Shown: positions 42,077-51,449 of the stretch, piece by piece
Layout: every line of letters begins with the position of its first letter
How positions within the stretch are numbered: position 1 is the first letter of the stretch
Origin: an uncultured bacterium
GTDB taxonomy: Bacteria; Bacillota; Clostridia; Christensenellales; HGM11417
DNA: 64,000 nt
NCBI GenBank assembly: GCA_905215695.1
Contig: CAJMQN010000003.1
Coordinates: 172,715 to 236,714 of the forward strand
Direction: 5' to 3'
The notes under the pieces: generated by a model
Seen by the model: only the letters and a program-made list of their open reading frames with translations
The model's database searches: none
What the model was told of the DNA's origin: nothing
Program-made: the position numbers and the translations under genes

Positions 42077-42188
42077 CGGAAAGGTACACCTTTCCGAAAT
42101 AGACAATTACTATTAAAACATGCTGTTTTCATTTGAAAACGGCGTGTTTTTTTATTTTCTCCGACCTTTGCAAAGGTGTACCTTTTCG
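42077..42188 (+). promoter_or_regulatory. Paired inverted element, locus 3 (strongest)
   Basis: Left copy CGGAAAGGTACACCTTTCCG (42077-42096), right copy TGCAAAGGTGTACCTTTTCG (42169-42188), start to start 92 nt. As RNA 19 of 20 positions pair (including GU), 17 of them consecutive. The enclosed 72 nt hold a terminator-like hairpin ACATGCTGTTTTCA / TGAAAACGGCGTGT with T-run (42119-42155). The right copy starts 37 nt before the ATG. Function unknown; could be an RNA switch or two operators. Confidence 0.7.
42119..42155 (+). terminator. Terminator-like hairpin enclosed by the paired element
   Basis: Fourteen-bp arms with three GU pairs, then TTTTTTTATTTT. If functional it would end transcription before the phosphoesterase gene. 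Confidence 0.75.
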
Positions 42189-42205
42189 AAGGGGAAGGAG
42201 GTTTT

Positions 42206-43315
42206 ATGGTAAAAAGAAAATGGCTAGCAGCGGTTACCGCAGCAATTTTCTGTCTGTCGGCGGTGATGTTTGCCGCCTGCGGAGAAAAAGGGGAGAAACC
42301 CGGGGAAACTCCATACGAATATGATTTTACCCTCGAACTGCCCGTCGGCGAGGTCGATATTCTCATTATGAATGACACGCAGGTCATCGATTCTTCGCAG
42401 GGACGGGAACTCTTCGGGGCGGATAAGACGAATTACACCCCCGATAAAATCGACGAACGGCTCTTCCGGTACATGGACGATGCCGTGGCGCAGGGTGACC
42501 CCGACCTGATTGTTTTGGGCGGGGACAATGTCTATGCGGATTTTGATTTTGACTTTTCAAATATAGATAAGTTTATCGCGAAGATGGAATCCTACGGAAA
42601 GCCTTGGATTACAGTATTCGGCAATCACGACCTGTATCCCTATCCGAATCACCCCACGCTGACAAATTCGCAGTACATTGACGAAGTGCTCAAAAAGTAC
42701 GAGGCTGCCGAGCACTGTATGTTTCAGCGCACGGGTATTTCGGAATTGCGGTTCAACGAATATACGCTTGGCATCAAGCAGGATGGAAAATATACGCTCT
42801 CCCTCTTTTTTGTCGATACGGGGGACGCCTCTCGGGGCGGAATCGGAGTCACGGGCAAGCAGTGTACCTGGTTGGAGGAGACCTCGGCGAAAATTCAGAA
42901 GAGTTACGGCAACCTGCCCGCGCATGTCTATATGCACGTTGCGGTTCCCGCCTTTGTGGACAGTCTGGACGAGATGTACCCCGACGATTGGTACGCCGGC
43001 GGGATTCTCGGAAGCGAGAACCTGCCCGCAAAGAACGGGGATTTCGGGCGAATCGACAACCTTTCGGAGCTTGGATCGTCCGCTTATGGGGAAAAATTCT
43101 TCGATATCTGTACGGAAAATCGGGTGACAAATATGTTCGCCGCGCACAATCACAAGGCGTCTTTTTCGGTACTTTACCGGGACGTCCGGCTCACGATGGG
43201 GCTCAAGACCGGCGAATATGACAGCCATCTGCAAAATTTTCTCGGCGCTACGCGTGCGAGGATTTCGGAGGGAAGAACTACAGTCGAACATCTGTATTTT
43301 TCGGGAAACAACTGA
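42206..43315 (+). CDS. Calcineurin-like phosphoesterase lipoprotein
   Basis: Start ATG 42206 after AAGGAGG; 369 residues. Signal MVKRKWLAAVTAAIFCLSAV with lipobox FAAC. Metal-binding motifs of metallophosphoesterases follow in order: MNDTQ (replacing D-x-H), VLGGDNV, VFGNHD and AAHNHK. The first block has Asp and Asn-Asp but no D-x-H, so metal binding may be altered. It is first in an operon with a sugar ABC importer, so it may act on phosphorylated sugars or cell-surface polymers. Confidence 0.85.
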   Translation: MVKRKWLAAVTAAIFCLSAVMFAACGEKGEKPGETPYEYDFTLELPVGEVDILIMNDTQVIDSSQGRELFGADKTNYTPDKIDERLFRYMDDAVAQGDPDLIVLGGDNVYADFDFDFSNIDKFIAKMESYGKPWITVFGNHDLYPYPNHPTLTNSQYIDEVLKKYEAAEHCMFQRTGISELRFNEYTLGIKQDGKYTLSLFFVDTGDASRGGIGVTGKQCTWLEETSAKIQKSYGNLPAHVYMHVAVPAFVDSLDEMYPDDWYAGGILGSENLPAKNGDFGRIDNLSELGSSAYGEKFFDICTENRVTNMFAAHNHKASFSVLYRDVRLTMGLKTGEYDSHLQNFLGATRARISEGRTTVEHLYFSGNN

Positions 43316-43348
43316 AACCGTAAATTTGTATCATAAGGAGGATTTGAT

Positions 43349-44854
43349 ATGAGAAAATTTTGGGGCATTGTGCTTGGAGCAATTCTCGCCTGTTCCGCGT
43401 TTGCGTGCGGCGGCGGTGGGGGCAACGTCATGCATACCGCGACGGTCGATGACATGAACGGCAGATTGGGGAAAAACGCCGCCGACCTCGTCGTCACCTT
43501 CGAAAATTCGGGATTCGGCGCGCAGTGGATCGTTGACCTCAAGAACAAATTTCAGACCGCGACGGGAAAGACCGTCTATCTCGAGGGTGAGAAGGGCATC
43601 AGCGGCTTTGCTCCGACCCGTTGGGAGACGGGCAACGACTGTTCGGACGTCTTCTTTATCGACAACGGGCACAGCTGTATTCAGCAGATTGCGCAGGGCT
43701 GGGTGGAGGACATCTCGGACGTTCTCGAGACAGAGGTGGAAAACGGCAAGACGGTCGAGGACCTGCTCTACACGAGTTTTAAGGATTACGGAAGAGTCAC
43801 GACGGCGACCTATGACGGTTACTATTATCTGCCCTGGACAGCCGGAGTCGGAAGTTTCTTCTATAACGCCGAAATTCTCGAGACTGCGGGATGGAGCGAC
43901 CCGCCCGAAACCTACGCCGAACTTCTCGAACTGGTAGCGGACATCAACAATCTTGCCGTCAATAAGGACGGCGACACGTCGAATGACATTCAGCCCTTTG
44001 TGTGGTCCACGAAGAGCGCGAGCTATTGGCAGTTTATCGTGGAGACCTGGTTTGTGCAGTTGGTCGGCAAGGAGAATTATGCCGAGTACGAAAAGATGGA
44101 GAATCTCGACTTCTTCGACCCCGAAAAGACCTGGACAAATCCCGAGACGGGAGAACAGGTGAATTTTGCGGCGAAGAAACGGGAGGCGCTCACCCTTCTC
44201 GAGGGACTCATTGTCGATCCCGCGACAAAGGACATCATCAACACCTCAAAGACGGACAGTTCAAAGGACTATGTTTTTGTACAGTCCGCGTTTGCGGAGG
44301 GAAAAGCCGCGATGATTCCCAACGGCGCGTGGTTGGAGCGGGAGCTCGCGAACGGCGGTATCCCCGAGGAACAGCTCGAGCACATGCGGGTCATGAGCGT
44401 GCCCTTTGCGCCCAATGCCAAAAAGGACGGCGCGGGGGAGTATATCAAGGTCAACAACACGCTTGCCTACAACTACTGCATGATTCCCGAGAAGGCGGCG
44501 CACAAGGAACTCGCAAAGGAATTTATCGTCTTCTCCTTGACGCAGGACAATCTCAAGTCCTTTACCTACGAATCCTACGGATTCCGCCCCTATGAATACG
44601 AAATCAACAAGGCGTCGCTCTCCTTCTGCGCGCAGGACATCCGCACCATTCTGACAGAGGCGGAGGCTTCGGGCGGGAACTTTACCTTCAACCCGAAGAG
44701 CGAACTCGCGTTTACCGGAGTCGCGAGCATGTGGTACTACAATCCTTTCAGCAATATGCTGACCGGGTCTCGGGACAGCCGAAAGAGCGCCGCCGAGTGC
44801 ATTTCGCTCGAAAAGGATTCCGCAACCTCTATCTGGCAGTCCTATCTGTCCTGA
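43349..44854 (+). CDS. Family 1 extracellular sugar-binding lipoprotein
   Basis: A 501-residue protein with signal MRKFWGIVLGAILACSAFAC (lipobox SAFAC) and a Gly-rich linker, then VVTFENSGFGAQWIVDLKNKFQTATGKTVYLEG. This is the two-lobe binding-protein start typical of carbohydrate-binding MalE/MsmE-like lipoproteins. It is followed 3 nt later by the permease gene. The ligand may be an oligosaccharide released by the surface glycosidases of this locus. Confidence 0.9.
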   Translation: MRKFWGIVLGAILACSAFACGGGGGNVMHTATVDDMNGRLGKNAADLVVTFENSGFGAQWIVDLKNKFQTATGKTVYLEGEKGISGFAPTRWETGNDCSDVFFIDNGHSCIQQIAQGWVEDISDVLETEVENGKTVEDLLYTSFKDYGRVTTATYDGYYYLPWTAGVGSFFYNAEILETAGWSDPPETYAELLELVADINNLAVNKDGDTSNDIQPFVWSTKSASYWQFIVETWFVQLVGKENYAEYEKMENLDFFDPEKTWTNPETGEQVNFAAKKREALTLLEGLIVDPATKDIINTSKTDSSKDYVFVQSAFAEGKAAMIPNGAWLERELANGGIPEEQLEHMRVMSVPFAPNAKKDGAGEYIKVNNTLAYNYCMIPEKAAHKELAKEFIVFSLTQDNLKSFTYESYGFRPYEYEINKASLSFCAQDIRTILTEAEASGGNFTFNPKSELAFTGVASMWYYNPFSNMLTGSRDSRKSAAECISLEKDSATSIWQSYLS

Positions 44855-44857
44855 CCC

Positions 44858-46039
44858 ATGGAGAAAATCGAAAACGCCGTTTCGGCGTCCGTTCAGAACC
44901 CTTCCAAAAAGAAGAAGAGCCTGCTGCGGAGCAATAAGTTGTTTGTCTTTCTCATGCTCGCCTGGCCGACGGTGCACTTTTTGGTGTTCTGGGTTTATAT
45001 CTACACCGATACGATCTGGCTCTCCTTTCACACCCTGCGTTCCACAGGGTATGAGTTCTTCGGCGCGCAGAACTTCGTCAACTTCTTCAACGAAATCGGA
45101 AGAGGGGATTCCACGCTCTACTACGGAATTGTCAACTCGATCAAGCTGTTTTTCTTCAACGTCATCATCATCATTCCGCTCTCGGTGTTCGTCGCCTACT
45201 GTTTCTTTAAAAAGATTGCGGGATACCGGGCGTTCCGGGTCATCTATTTTCTCCCCAACGTCATTTCGGTCGTCATTATGACCATGGTGTTCCGGTGGGC
45301 GTTCGACCTCGACATCGGTTTTATGAACCGCATTCTCGGGGCGGTCGGGATTTCACAGCCCGAACTCGGCTTTTTCGGAGAGGACAACAGCTTTAACATG
45401 ATTATGCTGTACAGTCTTTGGGTGGGCATCGGCTACTATGTCGTGATTCTCACTCTTGTCGGCGTGCTCGTGCCCTTGCAGACTTCCTATGTGGTCGCAC
45501 AGTATCGGTTTAAACTGCGGAAAGTCTATTATGCGGTCGCGATCATGACCATTTCCGTTCCCGTGGTGGGCGGACTTGCCTCCATGATCATTCTGCTCAC
45601 CAAACTCAAGCTGTTTGGCACTTACGTCGGCATTTACGTCATGGGCGCGTCAGGGTTTGGCGGGTCGTTTCTGCTCTTTTATTCCTTCTTTCGGAGCATG
45701 TCCTGGTCCTACGCGGAGTCCGCTTTCATCGACGGGGCGGGGCATTTCCGGGTGTTTGTCTCTATCAATCTGCCGATGGCGGTGCCTATCATCGTTTCGG
45801 TAATGATTCTGTCCTTTCTCGCGTCCTGGAACGACTACTTCAACGTCTATATGTACGCAAAGGGCAGACCTACGCTCGCCGTGGGTATCCAATTCCTCGG
45901 CGAAATGATGATGTCTCAAAACCGTTATCCCGAATTGTTTGCTTTCATGATGGTTTCCATGGTTCCCGGGCTCGTCATCTTCGGGGTCTTTCAGCGGACT
46001 ATCATGGGCAACGTCTCGATAGGAGGTCTCAAGGGTTAG
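44858..46039 (+). CDS. Chimeric sugar ABC permease (MalF front, MalG back)
   Basis: A single 393-residue frame. Residues about 25-200 match a MalF/UgpA-type permease: NKLFVFLMLAWPTVHFLVFW, then the NSIKLFFFN helix, YFLPNVISVVIMTMVFRW, and SLWVGIGYYVVILT. After about residue 200 it reads like the back two thirds of a MalG/UgpE-type permease: VVAQYRFKLRKVYYAVAIM, the EAA loop YAESAFIDGAGHF (about 286-297), and VFQRTIMGNVSIGGLKG. The EAA loop and end of the MalF half, and the front of the MalG half, are missing. Two normal permeases would be expected here. It may be a deletion fusion (junction near 45445-45475) or an assembly error. Confidence 0.8.
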   Translation: MEKIENAVSASVQNPSKKKKSLLRSNKLFVFLMLAWPTVHFLVFWVYIYTDTIWLSFHTLRSTGYEFFGAQNFVNFFNEIGRGDSTLYYGIVNSIKLFFFNVIIIIPLSVFVAYCFFKKIAGYRAFRVIYFLPNVISVVIMTMVFRWAFDLDIGFMNRILGAVGISQPELGFFGEDNSFNMIMLYSLWVGIGYYVVILTLVGVLVPLQTSYVVAQYRFKLRKVYYAVAIMTISVPVVGGLASMIILLTKLKLFGTYVGIYVMGASGFGGSFLLFYSFFRSMSWSYAESAFIDGAGHFRVFVSINLPMAVPIIVSVMILSFLASWNDYFNVYMYAKGRPTLAVGIQFLGEMMMSQNRYPELFAFMMVSMVPGLVIFGVFQRTIMGNVSIGGLKG

Positions 46040-46040
46040 T

Positions 46041-47462
46041 ATGAAAAAATGTTATCGGTTTTTGGCGGCGGCGCTCTTTCTTGTGCTGCTCGCGACAGTG
46101 GGGTGTAATATGAATGAGGACAAGGAAATCAATTTTGACAAACAGGCGAACGCGGAGGGTGTTCCCGTCTATCACAGCGAAGAGGAGTTTACGCTCGGCG
46201 CCTGGTACAGCCCGGACGCCAAAGAGGAGCTTTGGAGATGGCTCAAGGAGTCCAATCTCAATGAGGTGACAATCTTTCCCGCGAATATTCAGAGTGAAGA
46301 ATATCTGAAAGCCGCGCTTGGGTATTGCAGGCAGTTTGGTATTCGCGCGCACGTCTATCTCATGAACACGCAGAAACTTTGGGGGAAGGATTGGACCGAA
46401 CTTCTGGAGGGGTACGGGGACGTAATCAATGGCTTTGACGTTTGGGACGAACCCAATCTCGAATCCGACCTTTCCTCCCTTCCGACGCGCCCGGACCTCG
46501 AGGACCTCCTGCCGAATATCGAGTATGTGCTCGAGAATTTCCCGGGGACGCGAATCACGAATACGCTTTGGCCGAACTATGCGACGGACGCGATGATCGG
46601 GCTTGCGGACGGGGAGACGTACGAGGACTATGTAAAGGCGTACTGCGAACGCATTGTAGAGGAACTTCCCGCGGGAGCGGAGCGCTGGGTGGGGACGGAT
46701 TTCTATCCCTACTACGTCGAAAGGTTTGACGGCGGACTGCTCTCCAATCTTGAGGTGTTGCAGCACTACGGCAAGGAAGTCGGCGCGGACGTCTATCTCT
46801 ATATTCAGACCATGAATTCGCACAAACTCAACTGGCGCAAGCCCAACCGCGCCGAACTGAGTTTGCAGTACTATACCGCGCTCTCCTACGGCGTCAAGAA
46901 CATTCAGATGTTCTGCTATCAGCAGCCCAAACAGCAGGGCGCGGGGGAGTACGGCTATGAGGACGGCGAGGCGATGATTACGGACGGTTTTACCACGCGC
47001 TGGGACGACGACGGCAATCTCCTGCCCGCGAGCTACGAGCGTACCCAAATCTATTATGACGTTCAGTCCCTAAACGCGGAGGTCCTCAAAATGTCGGAGG
47101 CGTACATGGATTTTGAGTGGAAGGGAGTATTGACCGTGTTCGGAACCAAAAATCGGGTTCGGGACGACTTTTCCAAACTCAAATATACGCTCGAATCCTT
47201 TGACGGGCTTGCGTCCTGCACTTCGGAGGAGAATATGATTGTCGGATGTTTCCGGGACGGGGAGAACAACGACGGCTATCTCGTCACGAATTACGGAAAT
47301 CCGGTCGATTTGCGGGATTCGCGGGTGGACCTCGATTTCGGTGACCGCACCCGCGCGATTGTCTATAAGGGCAGCGAGAGGTATCTCGTCAATCTCATCG
47401 GCGGGCACTATATCACGACGCTTTCGGGTGGCGAAGGACACTTCGTCGTACCGGTGGCATAA
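46041..47462 (+). CDS. Glycosidase-like TIM-barrel lipoprotein
   Basis: A 473-residue protein: MKKCYRFLAAALFLVLLATVGC (lipobox TVGC). The body looks like a TIM barrel: FTLGAWYSPDAKEELWRWLKESNLNEVTIFP, GFDVWDEPNLESDL (about 132-144, with the Asp-Glu pair typical of clan GH-A acid/base) and VGTDFYPYY. A C-terminal beta-domain follows. It resembles GH42/GH-A-like proteins but I cannot place a family. It sits right after the permease (2 nt), so it probably acts on the imported glycan at the surface. Confidence 0.65.
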   Translation: MKKCYRFLAAALFLVLLATVGCNMNEDKEINFDKQANAEGVPVYHSEEEFTLGAWYSPDAKEELWRWLKESNLNEVTIFPANIQSEEYLKAALGYCRQFGIRAHVYLMNTQKLWGKDWTELLEGYGDVINGFDVWDEPNLESDLSSLPTRPDLEDLLPNIEYVLENFPGTRITNTLWPNYATDAMIGLADGETYEDYVKAYCERIVEELPAGAERWVGTDFYPYYVERFDGGLLSNLEVLQHYGKEVGADVYLYIQTMNSHKLNWRKPNRAELSLQYYTALSYGVKNIQMFCYQQPKQQGAGEYGYEDGEAMITDGFTTRWDDDGNLLPASYERTQIYYDVQSLNAEVLKMSEAYMDFEWKGVLTVFGTKNRVRDDFSKLKYTLESFDGLASCTSEENMIVGCFRDGENNDGYLVTNYGNPVDLRDSRVDLDFGDRTRAIVYKGSERYLVNLIGGHYITTLSGGEGHFVVPVA

Positions 47463-47482
47463 ATTTACGGGGAGGAATTTGT

Positions 47483-50400
47483 ATGGGAAACAGAACTTTT
47501 TCAAAGAGGCTTGCGGTGGCTTTGCTTGCGCTCGTCGCCGCAGTGTGCTTTGCGCTCGGCGCGGGCTTTGCCCTCGGAAGGGCGCCCGCCGCGCGCGCGG
47601 AAGCGCTTTCCGTTGCGTCGGTGGAGATTGCGGAAGCGGAAAATTATATCGAACAACCGGCTTTTCCGAGCGCATACCTGCTGACAATGTTTTTTAAGGA
47701 CGTTTCGGGTACTTCGCTTGCAATCGATAAGAACGCAGAGATGGGAGATTTTGCCTCAAAGATAACGGTGAACGATAAGAGCGCGACGGAATTCGGGCTT
47801 GCAAATGCCGGAGAGGGGAAAAGCGGACTGTTCGAGCAAAAAACTGCGGACGGCGCGACGACGATTACCATCGGGTTTTTGAAAAAGGGTTGGTCCACTT
47901 ACGGGGACTGGGCAACATTTCTCGAGAGCAACGGGGAGCCGCTGACCTTGAAAATTCCCGCGCAGACGACCTTTTACAATTTCACCTTTGAATCGGATAT
48001 TTTGCTCTACTTCTACGAGGGAAAGTGGCACAAGGAACTGCCCGCGCCGCTGGTAACGACGGAAGCCGCGAGCTTTGCGCTCGGCAACGGAGCGGGGCAG
48101 AACCACGGGCTTGTGGGCACGGATTCGCGCAGGCTTCTCGTCTATGCCTGGCCCGCAGGTTCGACGAACGGGATCAAGCTCGACTATCGGTTCGAGGAGG
48201 GGGATTTCTTCTCCAAAATTTTGCTCGACGGAGAACCTACGGACAAATTTTCCTTCCGAAAGACGGGGGGACATTCGGCGGACGGCGCTTCGCCTATTGA
48301 CTTCGCCTACGCGGAGGACGAAACTTTTTGGGGCGTCGATGCGCGCAACTATCGCACGCTGACAGTGCCCGCGGGTACGACCTTCTATAATATCGTGTTT
48401 GCGAACGAGATTTCTCTCTACTTCTACAGCGGAGAATGGCACGCCGCCGCGCCCGCTGCCGCCGCCACAGCGGACGGCTATGCAATCAACGTCAACAACA
48501 ATCACCTTGTTTCCGGGGACGAATATTATTTTATCCTTGTTCTGAAGAACGGAGAGAACGAGGTCGGAATCAGCACTTCCTTCCCCGAAGAGGGAAATTT
48601 CGGAACGACTGCCACCTTGAACGAAGAGGCGCTCTCCGAATACGGGTTCGGGCTGTCCTCAAAGACCGCGGACAATTCGACGCTTGTCTATTTCTCCTAT
48701 GACAAGGCAAAATGGGACGCCGCCGCAGCGGAAGGGATGATTACGCTGAAGATTCCGGAGGGAACAACACTCAAAAATATTACGTTTGCCGCGGAGCTTA
48801 CCCTTTTCTTCTACAACGGTATGTGGATGAATGCGCCCATGCAGGTGTCGCCCGCTTCCTATCAGCAGGCGACGGGAATTTCCGTTCATCCCACGGTCAA
48901 TCACGGCAATACCGTCGGGGGAAAGGGACTTATCTTCTATGCGGTCGGAGTAAACGGAAATCTGACGAGCGACAGGACGTATCCGCTCGGGGACTTCTTC
49001 GACGCCCTCGAGTGGGACGGCGGGGACAATCCTGGGTTTGCGCTCAATTTCCGGGGCGGCAATATGGTTTCGAACCTTGAATTTGCCAAACAGGGCACTC
49101 TTTTGGATATGGTCTATACCGAGACGGCGTCCTTCGACGCCGCGTCCCCCGCGTATCGGACGCTCACCGTTCCGCAGGGGACGAAACTCTATGACATCGA
49201 ATTTGCAGAGGAAGTCAAGCTCTATTTTTACGACGGAAAATGGAATCTTGAGACACCCTATGACCCGGAGACAGACCTATTCTCCAATCCGGTAAGCCTG
49301 CTGATTGAACCCGGCGTCAACCATATCAATAGCGGTGGAAAGATGACCCTCGTGTTCTATGCGGAGCAGGCGCCCGGAAAAAATATTTCGCTTCAGACGA
49401 AGTATCCCGCGGGGGATTTCTTTGAAAGAATTACGCTGAACGGAGAGCCTACCGAAAAGTTCTCTTTGCGGCTCAACTATCACGGCGGAAACGGAAAGAC
49501 CCCCATTGATATTGTCTATGACCCCGACGACGTTTTCTGGGCGGCGACGGAGGACGCTTTCCATACTTTGAAGATTCCCGCGGGGGCAAAACTCTACAAT
49601 GTCGAATTTGCCGAGGAGTTCAATTTCTACTTCTTTGGAGGCAAATGGCAGCTTCAAAAGCCCGTGCCTGTCGGAGAGCGCGAGTATATCGACATCAACG
49701 GATATGCAATCAATTATCTATACAACCATGCTTTGACCGGGACGCGGCGGGATTTGATTCTTCACTTCTACCGCAATTCGGAGTCGGAGGATAAGGTCGC
49801 GGTTGCTTTTGACCAAGCTTATCCCAAGGGGGATTTCGAGACAAAAATAGCCTTCTATGACAGCGAAGGAAAGCGGATTGAGAGCACCGGACTCGCCGTC
49901 GGCTGGGACAAGGGACACATGACGCCCGGCTCTAGTGCTGTGCATTTCTGCTATGACGACAATGCCGAGCTTTGGGCAAAAACTGTCAAAGACTTTGTGG
50001 AACTGCGTATCGATATGGGGGCGGAACTCTTCAACCTCAAGATGAACAAGGAGTTCAGTCTGTATTTCTTCAACGGAAAATGGCAGACCAATCGCCCGAT
50101 TACCGACTACGAAATCGACGAGGAAAATCTTGACCACTTCACAATCGGCGAACTGGTTGAGGTCAAACCCGCCAAGAAATCCACCTTCCTCATGGGGCAG
50201 GACGGTGACCCCGGCGTTGTGGCGGGAACGCTGACTTCGCCGCTGCTCAATTCCAAGGCTTACGTTCTCGAATTCGATATGAAGATTACGACCGACACCT
50301 ATTATTTCACCTTCGCGCTGAACGGTTCGGGCGGAAATCTTTGGCAGGCAATCAATCTCTTGTTTATCAACAAGAGCGAAACTTTGCGCGGGGTTTCCTA

Positions 50401-51334
50401 TCTCGATTATATCAATCCCGAGGGACATTTGCCGGACTATCTCATCAACGACTACTGGTTTGAGAAAGACGTCAAATACAACGTCAAGATTCTTGTTGCG
50501 ACAGATGTGGAGGGCCGCGGCGCGCTCCTGCGGCTCACGGTGGACGACATTGTTTGGGGAGAATTGTTCATTCCCGTCAACGAGGGCTATCAGATGTCCG
50601 AACTTATGGGCAACGGATTTGTGCTCTGTGTCAACGACGGTACGGGCGCTTATTTCGGAGCGGCGGAGTTCACGAACATCGATACCAACCCGCCCGCTAT
50701 ATCTTTGAACGGCGATGCGGTCATCGAGTCCGGCGCGACGGCGGAAGGGTTCGCATATCCGGTTACCGTTTCGGACGGCATTGACGGTATTGTCGAATAT
50801 ACTGCGGAAATCATCAGCGGCGCGCTCTCGGCGGAGGGAAAATTTGTGGAAAATACGAGTTATGTCGTGCGCTTTACCGCAAGAGACGCCGCCGGGAATA
50901 CCGGGACGAAGGAGATCACTTTCCTGTGCAAATACGATGTGACGCCCCCTGAAATTACCTTCGGAGAGAACGTGACGGACGGCGCGGTCAACGCCGCGGT
51001 GGGGATTTCGCAGGAGGAACTGCTCGCTCTCATCGGCGCTGCGGCGACGGACAACAAGTCCTCGAACGTGACGCTGACCTATTCCTTCCCCGAGGGCATG
51101 TTCGCGGAGGGAAAACTGCTGGAGGGAAGATTCCGCGTCGAGTTTACCGCGAAGGACGAGAGCGGAAACGAGACCGTCCTGCGCGTTCGCGTGATCGCGA
51201 CGGAACAGACCGCTCCGCCCGAAAAGGGGGGATGCGGCGGATGCGGAAGCATCGGGTTCGGCGGGTTCGGGGGGCTCGGACTCCTGCTTTTCGCCGGGCA
51301 CTGCGCGGTGGGAGTCCGCAAGCGGAAGGCTTAA
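47483..51334 (+). CDS. Giant surface protein with six tandem repeats and Gly/Cys C-terminal anchor
   Basis: A 1283-residue protein with a signal and Ala-rich cleavage region (APAARAEA). Six repeats of 129-145 residues each end in a beta-hairpin such as LYFYEGKW, LYFYSGEW, LFFYNGMW, LYFYDGKW, FYFFGGKW, LYFFNGKW (about residues 174, 311, 440, 579, 714, 859). A jelly-roll-like domain (about 940-1070) and two Ig/HYR-like domains (about 1075-1240, VSDGIDGIVEYTAEI, TARDAAGNTGTKEI) follow. The tail GGCGGCGSIGFGGFGG, a short membrane helix and RKRKA form a Gly/Cys-type anchoring signal. It is probably a carbohydrate-binding surface scaffold. Confidence 0.75.
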   Translation: MGNRTFSKRLAVALLALVAAVCFALGAGFALGRAPAARAEALSVASVEIAEAENYIEQPAFPSAYLLTMFFKDVSGTSLAIDKNAEMGDFASKITVNDKSATEFGLANAGEGKSGLFEQKTADGATTITIGFLKKGWSTYGDWATFLESNGEPLTLKIPAQTTFYNFTFESDILLYFYEGKWHKELPAPLVTTEAASFALGNGAGQNHGLVGTDSRRLLVYAWPAGSTNGIKLDYRFEEGDFFSKILLDGEPTDKFSFRKTGGHSADGASPIDFAYAEDETFWGVDARNYRTLTVPAGTTFYNIVFANEISLYFYSGEWHAAAPAAAATADGYAINVNNNHLVSGDEYYFILVLKNGENEVGISTSFPEEGNFGTTATLNEEALSEYGFGLSSKTADNSTLVYFSYDKAKWDAAAAEGMITLKIPEGTTLKNITFAAELTLFFYNGMWMNAPMQVSPASYQQATGISVHPTVNHGNTVGGKGLIFYAVGVNGNLTSDRTYPLGDFFDALEWDGGDNPGFALNFRGGNMVSNLEFAKQGTLLDMVYTETASFDAASPAYRTLTVPQGTKLYDIEFAEEVKLYFYDGKWNLETPYDPETDLFSNPVSLLIEPGVNHINSGGKMTLVFYAEQAPGKNISLQTKYPAGDFFERITLNGEPTEKFSLRLNYHGGNGKTPIDIVYDPDDVFWAATEDAFHTLKIPAGAKLYNVEFAEEFNFYFFGGKWQLQKPVPVGEREYIDINGYAINYLYNHALTGTRRDLILHFYRNSESEDKVAVAFDQAYPKGDFETKIAFYDSEGKRIESTGLAVGWDKGHMTPGSSAVHFCYDDNAELWAKTVKDFVELRIDMGAELFNLKMNKEFSLYFFNGKWQTNRPITDYEIDEENLDHFTIGELVEVKPAKKSTFLMGQDGDPGVVAGTLTSPLLNSKAYVLEFDMKITTDTYYFTFALNGSGGNLWQAINLLFINKSETLRGVSYLDYINPEGHLPDYLINDYWFEKDVKYNVKILVATDVEGRGALLRLTVDDIVWGELFIPVNEGYQMSELMGNGFVLCVNDGTGAYFGAAEFTNIDTNPPAISLNGDAVIESGATAEGFAYPVTVSDGIDGIVEYTAEIISGALSAEGKFVENTSYVVRFTARDAAGNTGTKEITFLCKYDVTPPEITFGENVTDGAVNAAVGISQEELLALIGAAATDNKSSNVTLTYSFPEGMFAEGKLLEGRFRVEFTAKDESGNETVLRVRVIATEQTAPPEKGGCGGCGSIGFGGFGGLGLLLFAGHCAVGVRKRKA

Positions 51335-51362
51335 CTTTTGAGACAGGAATCTGAATAATCGG

Positions 51363-51392
51363 TTCGACAGGACCTCTTTTCCGTGATATAAT
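51363..51392 (+). promoter_or_regulatory. Promoter of the oxidoreductase operon
   Basis: TTCGAC (51363-51368), 18-bp spacer, TATAAT (51387-51392). Confidence 0.65.
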
Positions 51393-51449
51393 AGTATTAA
51401 ATCCGGGAAAGGGGTCCGAACCTTATCCTAAAATTTTGCGAGGGGTTAT

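Noticed and set aside
41876..42205. c-di-GMP or other known riboswitch upstream of the phosphoesterase
   Set aside because: I found none of the conserved sequence blocks of the classes I can recall; only the paired arms and the terminator stand out.
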